Positions 17,649 to 26,930 of a stretch of DNA of 64,000 nucleotides are shown here, piece by piece. Within the stretch, counting starts at the first letter, position 1; each line of letters opens with the position of its first letter. Position numbers and translations under genes: made by a program. Source of the stretch: Ulvibacter antarcticus (GTDB lineage Bacteria; Bacteroidota; Bacteroidia; Flavobacteriales; Flavobacteriaceae); the NCBI RefSeq assembly GCF_003688405.1, contig NZ_REFC01000011.1, positions 1 to 64,000 of the forward strand, in the 5' to 3' direction. A model generated the notes under the pieces. The model made no database searches, was not told where the DNA came from, and was given only the letters and a program-made list of their open reading frames with translations.

Positions 17649-18629
17649 TTAAACCAGATAAAAGAAGGTAAATACAAATACCCAAACTAAATCTACAAAG
17701 TGCCAATACAGCCCTACTTTTTCAACCATTTCATAACTCCCTCTTCTTTCGTAGGTACCAATCACTACATTAAAAAAGATGATACAGTTGATTAGAACTC
17801 CAGAGAATACGTGAAAACCGTGAAACCCTGTAATAAAGAAAAAGAAATCGGCGAATAAGGGAGTACCGTATTCATTGTGTTTCAGGTTAGCACCTTCTAC
17901 AACAAGCTTACCATCGTTCAATAGTTTTGCTTCGGAAGCTTCACGTGATAGGACAATGTGATGTCCATGTTCATCCTTTAATTGTGTTCTTATTAAAACA
18001 CTTTTATCGGCCATGAAACCGGCTTTTACTTCTTCGAAATTATAGGTAGTTTGAGTTCCATCTTTTTGAAACCAAAGTCCGTTGCTTTCTTCATGAATCT
18101 CTCGTGTCTTTGGAAGTTCAATAGCAAAATCACGAAGTGCAACTCGTTCGCCATCGGCATCTAAAAACTGTAGAATCTTTCCACCTTTTGTCTCTACTGC
18201 ACCGAAATCCCCTTTGATAAAGGTCTTCCATTCCCATGCCTGTGAACCAACGAAAATGGCACCACCAATAATGGTAAGGAACATGTAAAGTATAACCTTC
18301 TTCTGTTGCATCTTATGTCCAGCGTCTACCGCGAGTACCATGGTCACCGAGGAAAAGATAAGAATGAAGGTCATAAATGCCACATAATACATCGGGGCAT
18401 CTACCCCATGTAAAAATGGAAAGTGAGTAAATACTTCGTCGGCAATTGGCCAAGCATCTACGAATTTAAATCTCGAAAAGCCGTAAGAGGCAAGAAATCC
18501 TGAAAAAGTTAACGCATCAGAAACGATGAAAAACCACATCATCATTTTCCCATAACTGGCTCTAAGCGGTTGGTTTCCACCACCCCAGGCTTTTCCTTCG
18601 GTACCTGTTTCAACAACAGTAGCTTCCAT
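17649..18629 (-). CDS. Cytochrome c oxidase subunit III with a soluble insertion
   Basis: This subunit III is 326 residues, against about 190-260 for common bacterial forms. Membrane segments occur at about 30-50, 80-100, 112-128, 248-278 and 305-326, with the family motifs SVTMVLAVDAG, GSQAWEW, FFITGFHGFHVFSG and WHFVDLVWVFVF. Between the WEW motif and the HGFHV motif lies a soluble block (about residues 140-250) rich in charged residues, including DEHGHHIVLSRE. Subunit III binds subunit I and helps keep proton uptake stable. The gene follows a second, shorter subunit III gene by 135 bases and may have its own promoter. Confidence 0.9.
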   Translation of the reverse strand: MEATVVETGTEGKAWGGGNQPLRASYGKMMMWFFIVSDALTFSGFLASYGFSRFKFVDAWPIADEVFTHFPFLHGVDAPMYYVAFMTFILIFSSVTMVLAVDAGHKMQQKKVILYMFLTIIGGAIFVGSQAWEWKTFIKGDFGAVETKGGKILQFLDADGERVALRDFAIELPKTREIHEESNGLWFQKDGTQTTYNFEEVKAGFMADKSVLIRTQLKDEHGHHIVLSREASEAKLLNDGKLVVEGANLKHNEYGTPLFADFFFFITGFHGFHVFSGVLINCIIFFNVVIGTYERRGSYEMVEKVGLYWHFVDLVWVFVFTFFYLV

Positions 18630-18657
18630 AAATAGAATTAGGTTTTAAATAAGGCTT

Positions 18658-18665
18658 CAAAAATA
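18658..18665 (-). promoter_or_regulatory. Possible internal promoter before the longer subunit III gene
   Basis: The minus strand reads TATTTTTG about 30 bases before the ATG at 18629. The nearest TTG lies 26 bases away, longer than usual. The 135-base gap between the two subunit III genes makes an internal promoter plausible. Confidence 0.35.
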
Positions 18666-18764
18666 CGTATATTTTTTATCTAACGAAACTTCAATTATTA
18701 TTTTATGCAAAATGGGAGAAAAACTCAGTCTTAGTTGTGCGTTCCGACCTATTTTTGCATCGTT

Positions 18765-19346
18765 TTATCTCACAAAAAATATAAACAAAAAGAGGTAAAT
18801 CCACAGTATATCAACGAAATGCCAAAAGGTTGATGCCAATTCTACCCCCAGAGTCTTACCCCTTTTATATTTTTGTTTATAATGATTATAAATTACAACC
18901 ATAATGGTGATAAGCCCCACGAATATGTGTGCCAAATGCAAGAGTACCACCAAATAGATAAAGGAAGTTGTTATACTACTCTCACTTCCAGTAAAAAAAT
19001 AGCCTGCATCAATGATTTCTGAAAAACCCCTAAATTGAAGAAAAACAAATACAATACCTAGCATCAAGGTTGAAATAAGCAACCACATTCCTTTAGCATG
19101 CTCTTCCTTTTGAATCATCTTCTTCGCAAAATGAAAGCAAAAGCTACTCAGAATGATAACCCCCAAACTTATGTAAAATGCATTTGGTATATCAAAATCT
19201 GTAAGCCAATCCTTACGCTCTCTGCTTATCACATAGGCACTGGTTAATCCTGCAAAACTCATGGTAAGGCTTATAATACCAAACCACAACATATTCTTTT
19301 TGGCTCGATATATCTTTTCTTCTTCTGTACCCTCGGTATAATCCAT
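18765..19346 (-). CDS. Cytochrome oxidase subunit III family protein (short form)
   Basis: The 193-residue protein has five membrane helices and the short subunit III plan seen in CyoC/CtaE proteins: an N-terminal MLWFGIISLTMSFAGLTSAY, then VFLQFRGFSE, VVLLHLAHIFVGLI and the closing ASTFWHFVDILWIYLFLF. It lies two bases after the heme O synthase gene. Having two subunit III-type genes in one unit with subunit IV is notable; both probably belong to the caa3/aa3-type oxidase, but which subunit occupies which site cannot be decided here. Confidence 0.9.
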   Translation of the reverse strand: MDYTEGTEEEKIYRAKKNMLWFGIISLTMSFAGLTSAYVISRERKDWLTDFDIPNAFYISLGVIILSSFCFHFAKKMIQKEEHAKGMWLLISTLMLGIVFVFLQFRGFSEIIDAGYFFTGSESSITTSFIYLVVLLHLAHIFVGLITIMVVIYNHYKQKYKRGKTLGVELASTFWHFVDILWIYLFLFIFFVR

Positions 19347-19348
19347 TT

Positions 19349-20242
19349 TTATCTTATAAATTTATCTAATACATAAATTATCTGAAGCAGTGTAATATAA
19401 CTTACACTGGCAAGCATTAATTCTTTTGCAGCTTTTGCTGTTTGTATTTTATACAATCTAAGTGCATAATATATCAATCCAATTCCTAATAATCCAATTA
19501 ACACGCCCGAAACCGGAGTAAGATACAGACGCCCCGTTACTCCCATTACAGGAATTAAGGAAGCCAATACCGTCCAAATGGTATACAAAACCACTTGAAT
19601 CGCAGTTCCCTTATCACGTCTTCCATTAGGCAACATAAAGAAGCCTCCTTTTTTGTAATCGTCAAATAGAAACCATCCAATAGCCCAAAAATGTGGAAAC
19701 TGCCAAAAGAACTGTATCATAAAAAGTGTTCCCGGTTCAATTCCAAAATCATTGGTAGCAGCGACCCACCCTAACATAAAAGGAATAGCTCCCGGAAAAG
19801 CACCTACAAAAACAGATAGTGGTGTTCTGGTTTTTAAGGGGGTATAAAGACTTACATACATAAAGATGCAAATTGCACCGAACATGGCTGTTATAGGATT
19901 AATCACATAAAGTGCAGCGATCCCGGCAATAGTTAACACCGTAGCGATTATAAAAGCCGTGGTTACTGTCATTCTTCCCGATGGAAGTGGGCGGTCTTTG
20001 GTGCGATCCATTAGTGCATCAAGATCTTTTTCAATAATCTGGTTGAATACATTTGAAGCTCCTACCATGCAGTACCCGCCTAAACAAAGTAAGAATAGTA
20101 CAAAGAAATCGATGGTTTCGGCACCCAATAAATAACCTGCAACTGAAGAAAACACAACACTCACCGACAGGCGAATCTTCGTTATTTCTGTGAAGTTCCG
20201 TATTACGGAAGTACATACAGTGGTTGTTTGGGTTATAGCCAA
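19349..20242 (-). CDS. ctaB: Heme O synthase (protoheme IX farnesyltransferase)
   Basis: The 297-residue protein is a UbiA-superfamily prenyltransferase with about eight or nine membrane helices. It carries the Asp-rich motif NVFNQIIEKDLDALMDRTKDRPLP, which binds farnesyl diphosphate and magnesium, and the second loop FDDYKKGGFFMLPNGRRDKGT. It attaches a farnesyl group to heme B to give heme O for the oxidase. It is the first gene of the unit with subunits III and IV and has a well-formed promoter upstream. No CtaA-type heme A synthase is visible in this window. Confidence 0.94.
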   Translation of the reverse strand: MAITQTTTVCTSVIRNFTEITKIRLSVSVVFSSVAGYLLGAETIDFFVLFLLCLGGYCMVGASNVFNQIIEKDLDALMDRTKDRPLPSGRMTVTTAFIIATVLTIAGIAALYVINPITAMFGAICIFMYVSLYTPLKTRTPLSVFVGAFPGAIPFMLGWVAATNDFGIEPGTLFMIQFFWQFPHFWAIGWFLFDDYKKGGFFMLPNGRRDKGTAIQVVLYTIWTVLASLIPVMGVTGRLYLTPVSGVLIGLLGIGLIYYALRLYKIQTAKAAKELMLASVSYITLLQIIYVLDKFIR

Positions 20243-20352
20243 TATTTTTGTTTTTCTGAAATGCCTCGTTTAAAATTTAGCGAACCTACATCGTTTGCAA
20301 AAATTTTAAGGCATTCTGTTGTCCTTAGCAAATGCTTCAGATAATTTGGGTG

Positions 20353-20384
20353 CAAAGATACAGCACCTTAGCTATTATTCACAA
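20353..20384 (-). promoter_or_regulatory. Predicted promoter of the heme O synthase / oxidase III-IV unit
   Basis: On the minus strand TTG (20384-20382), a 21-base spacer and TATCTTTG (20360-20353) match the Bacteroidota consensus fully. The untranslated leader to the ATG at 20242 would be about 100 bases. Confidence 0.62.
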
Positions 20385-20457
20385 TATATTATGCACATTG
20401 TTAGTGTTATATTTAGGCTTTTTTACTATTTTCCGACCTTAATTAAAATCTCATACA

Positions 20458-21516
20458 ATGCGACATAGAATTTTTGTCATTTTAAGCTTATTTCTAAGTA
20501 CTTTTTTTGTTTCTGCTCAGGATACTGACGCACAGGCTGTCGAAAACGGTGTAATGCCAACAACTATTACTAATGACGTAGGTGTTGTAATAGTAAAAGA
20601 CAGTATTTTTATGCTAAAAGGACGAGGAGGAAACATTGGCGTGAGTATTGGGGAAGATGGAGTTTTTATGATCGACGATCAATTTGCAGACGCTTCTAAA
20701 AATATAATAAACCGTATTGGTAACCTTACAAATAAACCTATCGAGCTGGTTGTAAACACGCATCACCATAAAGATCACGTTAGTGGAAACAGCAATATGG
20801 CGAGCAAAGGCGCGCTCATTTTCTCTCATGAAAATGCACGCGAACGAATGGAAGCATCTTATAGAAAATTTTCTACAGAAGATCGCCAAAAGAAAATCGA
20901 CAGTATTGTAAGCGCATCCGGAGCTAAACTTATTTCCGAAGAAGACGTAAAAATGGCACATAGAGCCGCAACAAAAGTAGTTGATGATCAAATGATCGGG
21001 GAAATCCCAAGGGGTGCTCTTCCAGTTGTAAGCTTCCCTAACACTCTAACTTTTAACTACAATGGCGAAGAAATTAAATTATTCCATATTCCAAATGCGC
21101 ATACCGATGGAGATGTAGTCGTTTATTTTACAAAGAGCAACGTGCTTCATACGGGTGATGCGTTTGTAAATGGAATGTATCCATTTATCGATACTAAAAA
21201 TGATGGTAGCATACAAGGGTACATTCTTGGATTGAACCGTATTTCACAAATTATTAATGACCAAACCAAGATCATTCCCGGACATGGAAATATGGCTACA
21301 GCTGCAGATGTTGCATACACAAAAAGAATGCTGGAATTTATACGAGACAAGGTCGCTTATCAGGTAGTTGCCAAGAAAACTGAAGGAGAAGTAATGGCAA
21401 TGCGAGAAATAACCAAAGAATACGACGATAGAGGATATGGCGATGGGTTTATTCCCGCCGAAAAACTATTGAGTGCTATTTACCAGGGAATGGCTAAAAA
21501 GTATAGCAAAAAGTAA
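20458..21516 (+). CDS. Secreted metallo-beta-lactamase-fold hydrolase
   Basis: The 352-residue protein has a signal peptide (about 1-21) and a metallo-beta-lactamase fold with the zinc motif H102-H-H104-K-D106-H107, then IPNAHTDGDVVVYF, HTGDAFVNGMYPF and IPGHGN, which supply the further metal ligands. About 60 residues of helix follow at the C-terminus. Such periplasmic enzymes include B3-like lactamases and other hydrolases; this one resembles the broad MBL hydrolase group rather than a known resistance enzyme. It is a single gene divergent from heme O synthase. Substrate unknown. Confidence 0.85.
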   Translation: MRHRIFVILSLFLSTFFVSAQDTDAQAVENGVMPTTITNDVGVVIVKDSIFMLKGRGGNIGVSIGEDGVFMIDDQFADASKNIINRIGNLTNKPIELVVNTHHHKDHVSGNSNMASKGALIFSHENARERMEASYRKFSTEDRQKKIDSIVSASGAKLISEEDVKMAHRAATKVVDDQMIGEIPRGALPVVSFPNTLTFNYNGEEIKLFHIPNAHTDGDVVVYFTKSNVLHTGDAFVNGMYPFIDTKNDGSIQGYILGLNRISQIINDQTKIIPGHGNMATAADVAYTKRMLEFIRDKVAYQVVAKKTEGEVMAMREITKEYDDRGYGDGFIPAEKLLSAIYQGMAKKYSKK

Positions 21517-21681
21517 TAGCAATATCTAGGACAGAGCCATCGAAATACCTATCAGGCAATCAACAGGATTAGAATAAAGATGTTATATTTTAAGAATTGA
21601 GTTAGCAGTTCTTTTTCTTTACTCTTTATTCAATTTGTTTAATTAGACATTAACTTGAAAAGATAAAACTGCTACAGTTCA

Positions 21682-23787
21682 TTAAAAATCGTTGTACCAG
21701 TTAAAAAGATCCGTTCTTATTCCAAAATTGAACCAAGTGGTCTGATTTTCAAAAACGGTCTTTGTATTCTCCATAGGTTTGAAATCCCTAAAAATTACAC
21801 TAGCATACGCTTTTAAGTTTGTAGATGGATTAATAACGTAGCCTCCTTGTAATTCGGCATGAAAGAAATCTGTAGTGTTTCCCTGCGCTAGTTCATTTCC
21901 ATTATCGCTTATCCTATCATCTTCAGATCCGTAAATGCTTCCGCCGTAGAAAAAACTATCTTCTGTAGTATTGAATTCGAACCCTCGTTTAGCCACTATA
22001 ATTTTCAAGTCTCCATAAATCCTTCCGAAGTCATAACGAGCAATCCCAATAAATTCAGAAAAATTGGCTCCTAGTGTATGAGCCATCGACTGATTATTAT
22101 GCCCATAATTTAGAACTACAGTGTTATGTGAGTAGGTATAAGGTCGAACACGGTTGTATTCTGTTTGAAGGGTAAGATTTTTCATTCCGAAGGCATCGTA
22201 ATACTTTAAGCCCAGCTGATAACCGGTCTTATTTTTATAACTTCCATTGGCTCCTGAAATATCGCTGGTGGAAAATTCATCCAGTATTAATTGTGCATAT
22301 GCATTGATACGATCTGTAAACTTATATTTTGCAGTCAAACCAATAAGCGCGTTACCACCTCTCGAACCGGTAGAAAATTCGATCGCTCTGTAAAAAATTA
22401 TCGGATTGATATAGTTAAAATCAAAACCTCTATCGTTGTCATTTTGCCAAATTACCGATTCGAATAAGCCAATATTCAATCGCTTAGTCACATTATAACT
22501 CAAATAATGATTGGCCATATATTTTGTTCTAAAAGAGCCATCTTGCGTTACTTCCGGTCTAACATCTCTTAGCGACATCCAGGTATTGGTGTACTTTAAT
22601 TTCCAAAAGGTGGTATTGATCTTGAAGAAAGGGTACGAGCTCGCGTTATCACTTAACAGCAACGATCTATATCCGTCACCTATAAACTGCTTTCCATGTC
22701 CTAACTGAATATTAAACGCCTTGGAAGGAGTATATGAAACATGCCCTGTTGCTACCGGATAATCATATGAATCCTCTTTAAACGCCTTCGCAATCCCTCT
22801 TCCCGGGATAATTGCCGGATTCCCTCCATCGGGTCGAATGGACTCCGCATATCTGTTGTAATAATCGGCAAAGCGCCCTTGACTCTCATAAATCACCGCA
22901 AAAAAGTTAATATTTTTTCCTATTCCACCCTGCGTATAAACCAGTCTGGTGTTATTATAGGTGTCGATATCTGCGTCTGTATCCTTACCAATTTGCAGAT
23001 CTACACCAGGATCTATGGTCAACCAATAATCCGTTCCTTTTAAGGTGATAAAATGTTCGTTCCACAATTTGCGACCAAACCAGGAAGTTTTGTTCCATAG
23101 AAGTGGTTGAATTTTGGCTTCAAAGTCATAATATTTATTTACTTCAGAATAAATAAAAGGTTTTTGTGCGGTATGATTATTCTGCCCTACTCTATTTAAA
23201 GCAGGATCGAATTTACTGTAATTATGATGTGATAGAGGAATATTTATTTCACTGGAATACTTCTCATTATTGTAAGGAATATTTTCGAGAGATTCATATT
23301 CATTCTTTAAAGTTTCTATTTTTTTAGCTTCGGAAGTGATTTCGTTTTCTTTCACCTCATTTGTAGGAGTTATCACTGAAGGTGCAACCAATGGAATTTT
23401 AATTGGCAATGTAAACTGTACATAGGCAGGGTTCCCATTATATGTAGCTGGTGTAATCTTCGGAAGCAACTCAAAAACGCGTTTAGCTTCATCTTTTAAT
23501 TCATTATAAATAGCATCAACATAGAGCACTTTAAAATCACCTTCTTTATCTACTTCAAAAAAGACAGACATAGACCCTTGATAGTTTTCAGAAAAAACGA
23601 TTTCAGGCGATTTAAAATTTGAATAAACAAATTGCTGTAAGGTATTGTTGAAACAATATTCAAGCTGATCTATTTCTACTGCTGCACATTCTGTGAAGAC
23701 TGGATATTTCTCAAAACTACTGTTGTTGTTTTGAGCAAAGGAAATTACCGAAAGCAATAAAATGAGAAAGGAGGCACTATTCTTCAT
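21682..23787 (-). CDS. RemB-like outer-membrane protein with N-terminal TonB-like domain
   Basis: The 701-residue protein has a signal peptide (MKNSASFLILLLSVISFAQ). Residues about 28-135 resemble the TonB C-terminal domains encoded next door: VFTECAAVE, EYCFNNTLQQFVYSNF, then FFEVDKEGDFKVLYVDA and LLPKITPATYNG. The remainder (about 230-701) is rich in alternating aromatic strands, as in a capsule-assembly (Wzi-like) outer-membrane barrel. This combination matches my memory of the flavobacterial gliding protein RemB; that name is tentative. It is the last of four neighbouring genes with this domain. Confidence 0.65.
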   Translation of the reverse strand: MKNSASFLILLLSVISFAQNNNSSFEKYPVFTECAAVEIDQLEYCFNNTLQQFVYSNFKSPEIVFSENYQGSMSVFFEVDKEGDFKVLYVDAIYNELKDEAKRVFELLPKITPATYNGNPAYVQFTLPIKIPLVAPSVITPTNEVKENEITSEAKKIETLKNEYESLENIPYNNEKYSSEINIPLSHHNYSKFDPALNRVGQNNHTAQKPFIYSEVNKYYDFEAKIQPLLWNKTSWFGRKLWNEHFITLKGTDYWLTIDPGVDLQIGKDTDADIDTYNNTRLVYTQGGIGKNINFFAVIYESQGRFADYYNRYAESIRPDGGNPAIIPGRGIAKAFKEDSYDYPVATGHVSYTPSKAFNIQLGHGKQFIGDGYRSLLLSDNASSYPFFKINTTFWKLKYTNTWMSLRDVRPEVTQDGSFRTKYMANHYLSYNVTKRLNIGLFESVIWQNDNDRGFDFNYINPIIFYRAIEFSTGSRGGNALIGLTAKYKFTDRINAYAQLILDEFSTSDISGANGSYKNKTGYQLGLKYYDAFGMKNLTLQTEYNRVRPYTYSHNTVVLNYGHNNQSMAHTLGANFSEFIGIARYDFGRIYGDLKIIVAKRGFEFNTTEDSFFYGGSIYGSEDDRISDNGNELAQGNTTDFFHAELQGGYVINPSTNLKAYASVIFRDFKPMENTKTVFENQTTWFNFGIRTDLFNWYNDF

Positions 23788-23842
23788 CGTACTTTTAATT
23801 TTTATTGCCGAAAGATACAGCTTTTTTAGGATGCACCTATTG

Positions 23843-23882
23843 TAAATAAAAACCTGTCTCCGAAATGAATCGAAGACAGGTT
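23843..23882 (-). terminator. Terminator after the third TonB-family gene
   Basis: On the minus strand AACCTGTCT pairs with AGACAGGTT across a partly paired loop, followed by TTTTATTTA. It begins about 20 bases past the stop at 23902, so the RemB-like gene should have its own promoter. Confidence 0.75.
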
Positions 23883-23901
23883 AAATTCTTGAAGTTATAT
23901 T

Positions 23902-24693
23902 TTAGTCTACTTTAAAAGCAATTGGCACCATATACATCACTTCTACTTTAGTGCTACCTTGTCTCCCAGGTTCCATTCTAGGTAATTTTGATATCACTCG
24001 CATACCTTCCTTTTCTAATGCAGCATCTGAAGAACGGGCTTTAATATCTACGATATCGCCTTCAGTATTAATCTTAAATTGCACATAGATCTTCTGAACC
24101 ATATTTGGATCCAAATAGTTAAACTCATCTGTGTTGAATTTCTTCTGAATGAAGGCACCAATTTTGGACGACATACAGGCGATCTTATCCGATTTTGTTG
24201 TCATAGATTCACATCCAGGAAATACAGGTACAAACTCCACACTGTTAATGTTTTCTGGTCCTGTATTTTTAACAGGTACCTCAGGTGTTTTAACAATGAC
24301 AGGCTTTGCAGGTTTAGGTATATCTGTCGATGCCACCGGTGTATCTATAACAGGCGCATCATTAGAAGCAACTTTAATCACATCTGCTATACGCGTCTTG
24401 ACTTTAGGCACTTCAACTTTTGCTATTTCTTTTTGCTCGGGTTGTGGTACTTCGACTACAACATCAGGAAAATAATACGGGTCATCAGGTGCTTCTGAAT
24501 AATCCGGAACTGCTTTTGGTGACACATAGCCAATGCTACTCTCCATAATGAAAAATGTAGCTAACAAACTAACTATAAGTCCCAATTGGAAAAACAATCT
24601 GTGATTCCATGGAATATTAACACGTTTTTTATCCACTCTCGTTGAAAGCGTTTCTGGTTGGTTGCCGTTCAAACTTTGTTTAGATGGTATCAT
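23902..24693 (-). CDS. TonB-family energy transducer-like protein (divergent copy)
   Basis: The 263-residue protein has one N-terminal helix (about 34-50), a periplasmic linker with PKPAKPVIVKTPEVPVK but no long proline run, and a C-terminal TonB-like domain (about 165-263) with VYVQFKI-type strands (IYVQFKINTEGDIVDIKAR) and LPRMEPGRQG. It shares PVFPGCE and ACMSSKI, a spaced Cys pair, with the two neighbouring proteins. TonB proteins pass ion-gradient energy to outer-membrane receptors, but no ExbB/ExbD genes are nearby, so the role may be structural. Confidence 0.82.
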   Translation of the reverse strand: MIPSKQSLNGNQPETLSTRVDKKRVNIPWNHRLFFQLGLIVSLLATFFIMESSIGYVSPKAVPDYSEAPDDPYYFPDVVVEVPQPEQKEIAKVEVPKVKTRIADVIKVASNDAPVIDTPVASTDIPKPAKPVIVKTPEVPVKNTGPENINSVEFVPVFPGCESMTTKSDKIACMSSKIGAFIQKKFNTDEFNYLDPNMVQKIYVQFKINTEGDIVDIKARSSDAALEKEGMRVISKLPRMEPGRQGSTKVEVMYMVPIAFKVD

Positions 24694-24742
24694 AACGTAT
24701 AATTAAGGATTAATAATACTTATGAAACACAACTCTTATGCC

Positions 24743-24775
24743 AAAAAAAAACCCCACTCAAATTGAGTGGGGTTT
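24743..24775 (-). terminator. Terminator after the second TonB-family gene
   Basis: The minus strand has AACCCCACTCA paired perfectly with TGAGTGGGGTT around a three-base loop, followed by nine T. It separates the genes ending at 24801 and starting at 24693. Confidence 0.92.
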
Positions 24776-24800
24776 CCTATATATCTATTGGTATAATTTA

Positions 24801-25517
24801 CTACTCTACCTGGAACAAGATAGGTAATGCATATAATACCCCAACTGCTTTTCCACGTTGCTTTCCAGGAGTCATTTTAGGTAACGACTTTACAACATCT
24901 ACTGCTTCCTGTTCTAGTCTAGGATGTGGAGCACGAGCTCTTACATTTACAACATTCCCGTTTTTATCAATTTTAAATTGAACTGAAATTCTTTGTCTTC
25001 CTTCTAGTCCAAGATCATTTGCTAATTCGGTATCGAATTTTTTCTGTACAAATTTTTGGATCTGTTCAGACATGCATTTTTTCTTTCCTGCATTTCCAGA
25101 CTCACCTTCACAACCTGGATAGATTGGCACGTTTTCAATTACGGCAAAAGGTACATCAGCAATTTCTTCTTCAACAACCTCTTCGATTTCTTCGATTTCT
25201 ACGATTTCCTCTTCTTGATTAGTTTCTGTAGACTCAATTATAGTTTCTTCTACTTCTTCTTCATCTTCAACCACTTCAATAACCTCAGGTGCTGGTGGCG
25301 GTGGTGGCGGTGGTGGTGGTGGTGTCACTGTTTGTGTAATTGGAATTTCTTCTTCCAAATCATCACCTACATCTAACCTGTCTATTGCCAACGATCTATC
25401 GTATGACTTCCATTCTATTGCCTGCCAAGCTAAAAACAGCATAAAAATCATTCCTAATTGAAAGAACAACATGCTCCTGCTGTTTAAATCTGCTTTTGGA
25501 TTTTTCTTCGGTTCCAT
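24801..25517 (-). CDS. TonB-family energy transducer
   Basis: The 238-residue protein has a short cytoplasmic start (MEPKKNPKADLNSRS), one membrane helix (about 14-33), a proline run of ten residues, a long Glu-rich linker (about 85-125) and a TonB C-terminal domain (about 130-238). That domain contains IENVPIYPGCEG, KKCMSEQIQKFV and VQFKIDKNGNVVNVRARA. It is closely related to the next gene upstream, over the whole length. The Glu-rich linker should be extended in the periplasm. A terminator follows and no clear promoter box was seen, so regulation is unknown. Confidence 0.88.
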   Translation of the reverse strand: MEPKKNPKADLNSRSMLFFQLGMIFMLFLAWQAIEWKSYDRSLAIDRLDVGDDLEEEIPITQTVTPPPPPPPPPPAPEVIEVVEDEEEVEETIIESTETNQEEEIVEIEEIEEVVEEEIADVPFAVIENVPIYPGCEGESGNAGKKKCMSEQIQKFVQKKFDTELANDLGLEGRQRISVQFKIDKNGNVVNVRARAPHPRLEQEAVDVVKSLPKMTPGKQRGKAVGVLYALPILFQVE

Positions 25518-25763
25518 AATTGACTATTTAATGAGTTGCTAAAATATAGAAAAAGAATTGTAATATAAAACTAAATAGAATTATAAGTTTATAGAAGTCC
25601 ATTGTTTCTTCAAATAAAAAAAAATTGAGATAAGAATCACTTCAACCTCATATAATCATTAGCTTTTTTGCTCTTAAAACAGAACACACAATTCCTTTAA
25701 CAGGCATCAATTACTATGCCATGCAAACAAAAAGAATTGATAGGGCCTAATTCATTTCAAAAT

Positions 25764-26504
25764 TTATATTTCAATCTGGAAGATTATTGGAAGCGAGTAT
25801 GAAACACCTACAGGGACGCCTCTTTGCTTTCCAGGGACCATTTTTGGAAGCCCTCTTACCACTTTCACTGCTTCAGCTTCCAACTTTGGGTGAGGTGCGC
25901 GTGCCTGTACATCTACAATATCTCCATTCTTATTTATTGTAAACTTAACGTAAATGCGTTGTTTTCCTTCTAATCCGAGTTCATCAGCAAGATTTGTATT
26001 GAATGCACTGGCAACATACTGTTCTACCTTATTTGACAAACATTTTTTTCTTGCTTCATTCCCTTCCATCACCTCACAACCCGGATAGATAGGCACATTT
26101 TCAATTACTGCGAACGGCACATCTGCAATCTCTTCTTCTTCGACCTCAGCTTCGGCAATTTCTTCTATTTTCAGAATTTCCAAAATTTCTTGATTCTGAT
26201 TTGTCTCAGTAGATTGAATCACTGATTCTTCGATATCGGCTTCATCTTCCACTTCTATAATTACCGAATGTACAATAGGTGGGGGCGGAGGAGGAGGTGG
26301 AGGAATATTTAACTGTTCCGTGATTGGAATAATCTCTTCGAGGTTTTTACTAATCTCTAACTGACTGCTGCTCTCAAAGACGCCAACAGTAGACTTCCAC
26401 TCTAGCGCCTGCCAAGTGATAAACAGCATTAAGATCATTCCTATCTGAAAAAATATCAGACTACTTTTCCCTAGGTCGAATTTAGGATTTTTCTTGATTT
26501 CCAT
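25764..26504 (-). CDS. TonB-family energy transducer (paralogue)
   Basis: This 246-residue protein repeats the plan of its neighbour: MEIKKNPKFDLGKSS, one membrane helix, a nine-proline run, an acidic linker, then IENVPIYPGCEVMEG, KKCLSNKVEQYVASAF and a closing domain with VKFTINKNGDIVDVQARA. The shared length and order show a tandem duplication. The two copies differ mainly in the linker and around the Cys-containing loop. The 246 bases between the copies are AT-rich; I see no gene or clear regulatory site there. Confidence 0.88.
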   Translation of the reverse strand: MEIKKNPKFDLGKSSLIFFQIGMILMLFITWQALEWKSTVGVFESSSQLEISKNLEEIIPITEQLNIPPPPPPPPPIVHSVIIEVEDEADIEESVIQSTETNQNQEILEILKIEEIAEAEVEEEEIADVPFAVIENVPIYPGCEVMEGNEARKKCLSNKVEQYVASAFNTNLADELGLEGKQRIYVKFTINKNGDIVDVQARAPHPKLEAEAVKVVRGLPKMVPGKQRGVPVGVSYSLPIIFQIEI

Positions 26505-26531
26505 GATGTAGAGTATTTATGCTCCACACCT

Positions 26532-26930
26532 TTATTGATTTTTCACTCTTATGAAGATCCAAAAGGCGAGAAGCCCAATTAAACTACCAATAGAGTTCGC
26601 TAGTATATCGAATGCATCAAACTGTCTTGATAGCGTAAACAAATGTTGCGACGCTTCTATGGCTAAGCCATAGAGGAAGCAAACACTTAAAATTACAAAG
26701 ACAATTTTATTTGAAAAATGATATTTATCAGTTGAAAACCAATAACATAGCCAGATAAAAGAAAGTATTCCATGAATAAGAACATGCACAAGCTTATCCA
26801 ACTCAAGAATATTAACTTGAGGAATTTGCGACTTAGGAAATAAAAATGCAATAGTAACTAATAATGTATACAGGACACCTATTAGTAGGAGAGGTTTAGG
26901 CTCCGATAATTTCTTTATAAGCTGCGTCAT
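26532..26930 (-). CDS. VanZ family membrane protein
   Basis: The ATG at 26930 gives 132 residues beginning [12 protein letters not shown]; a TTG at 26945 is open but less likely. Four membrane helices carry the VanZ pattern: [21 protein letters not shown] with a conserved Asp-Lys-His, then [26 protein letters not shown]. VanZ relatives can give low-level teicoplanin tolerance, but the function of these short stand-alone forms is not known. The gene start lies 35 bases inside the end of gcvH, so translational coupling is likely. It ends the ruvA-sprA-gcvH-vanZ run. Confidence 0.85.
   Translation of the reverse strand: MTQLIKKLSEPKPLLLIGVLYTLLVTIAFLFPKSQIPQVNILELDKLVHVLIHGILSFIWLCYWFSTDKYHFSNKIVFVILSVCFLYGLAIEASQHLFTLSRQFDAFDILANSIGSLIGLLAFWIFIRVKNQ

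Noticed and set aside
25056-25376. Plus-strand frame opposite the TonB proline run
   Set aside because: The Trp-rich product arises from the antisense of proline codons; it is a shadow of the real gene.
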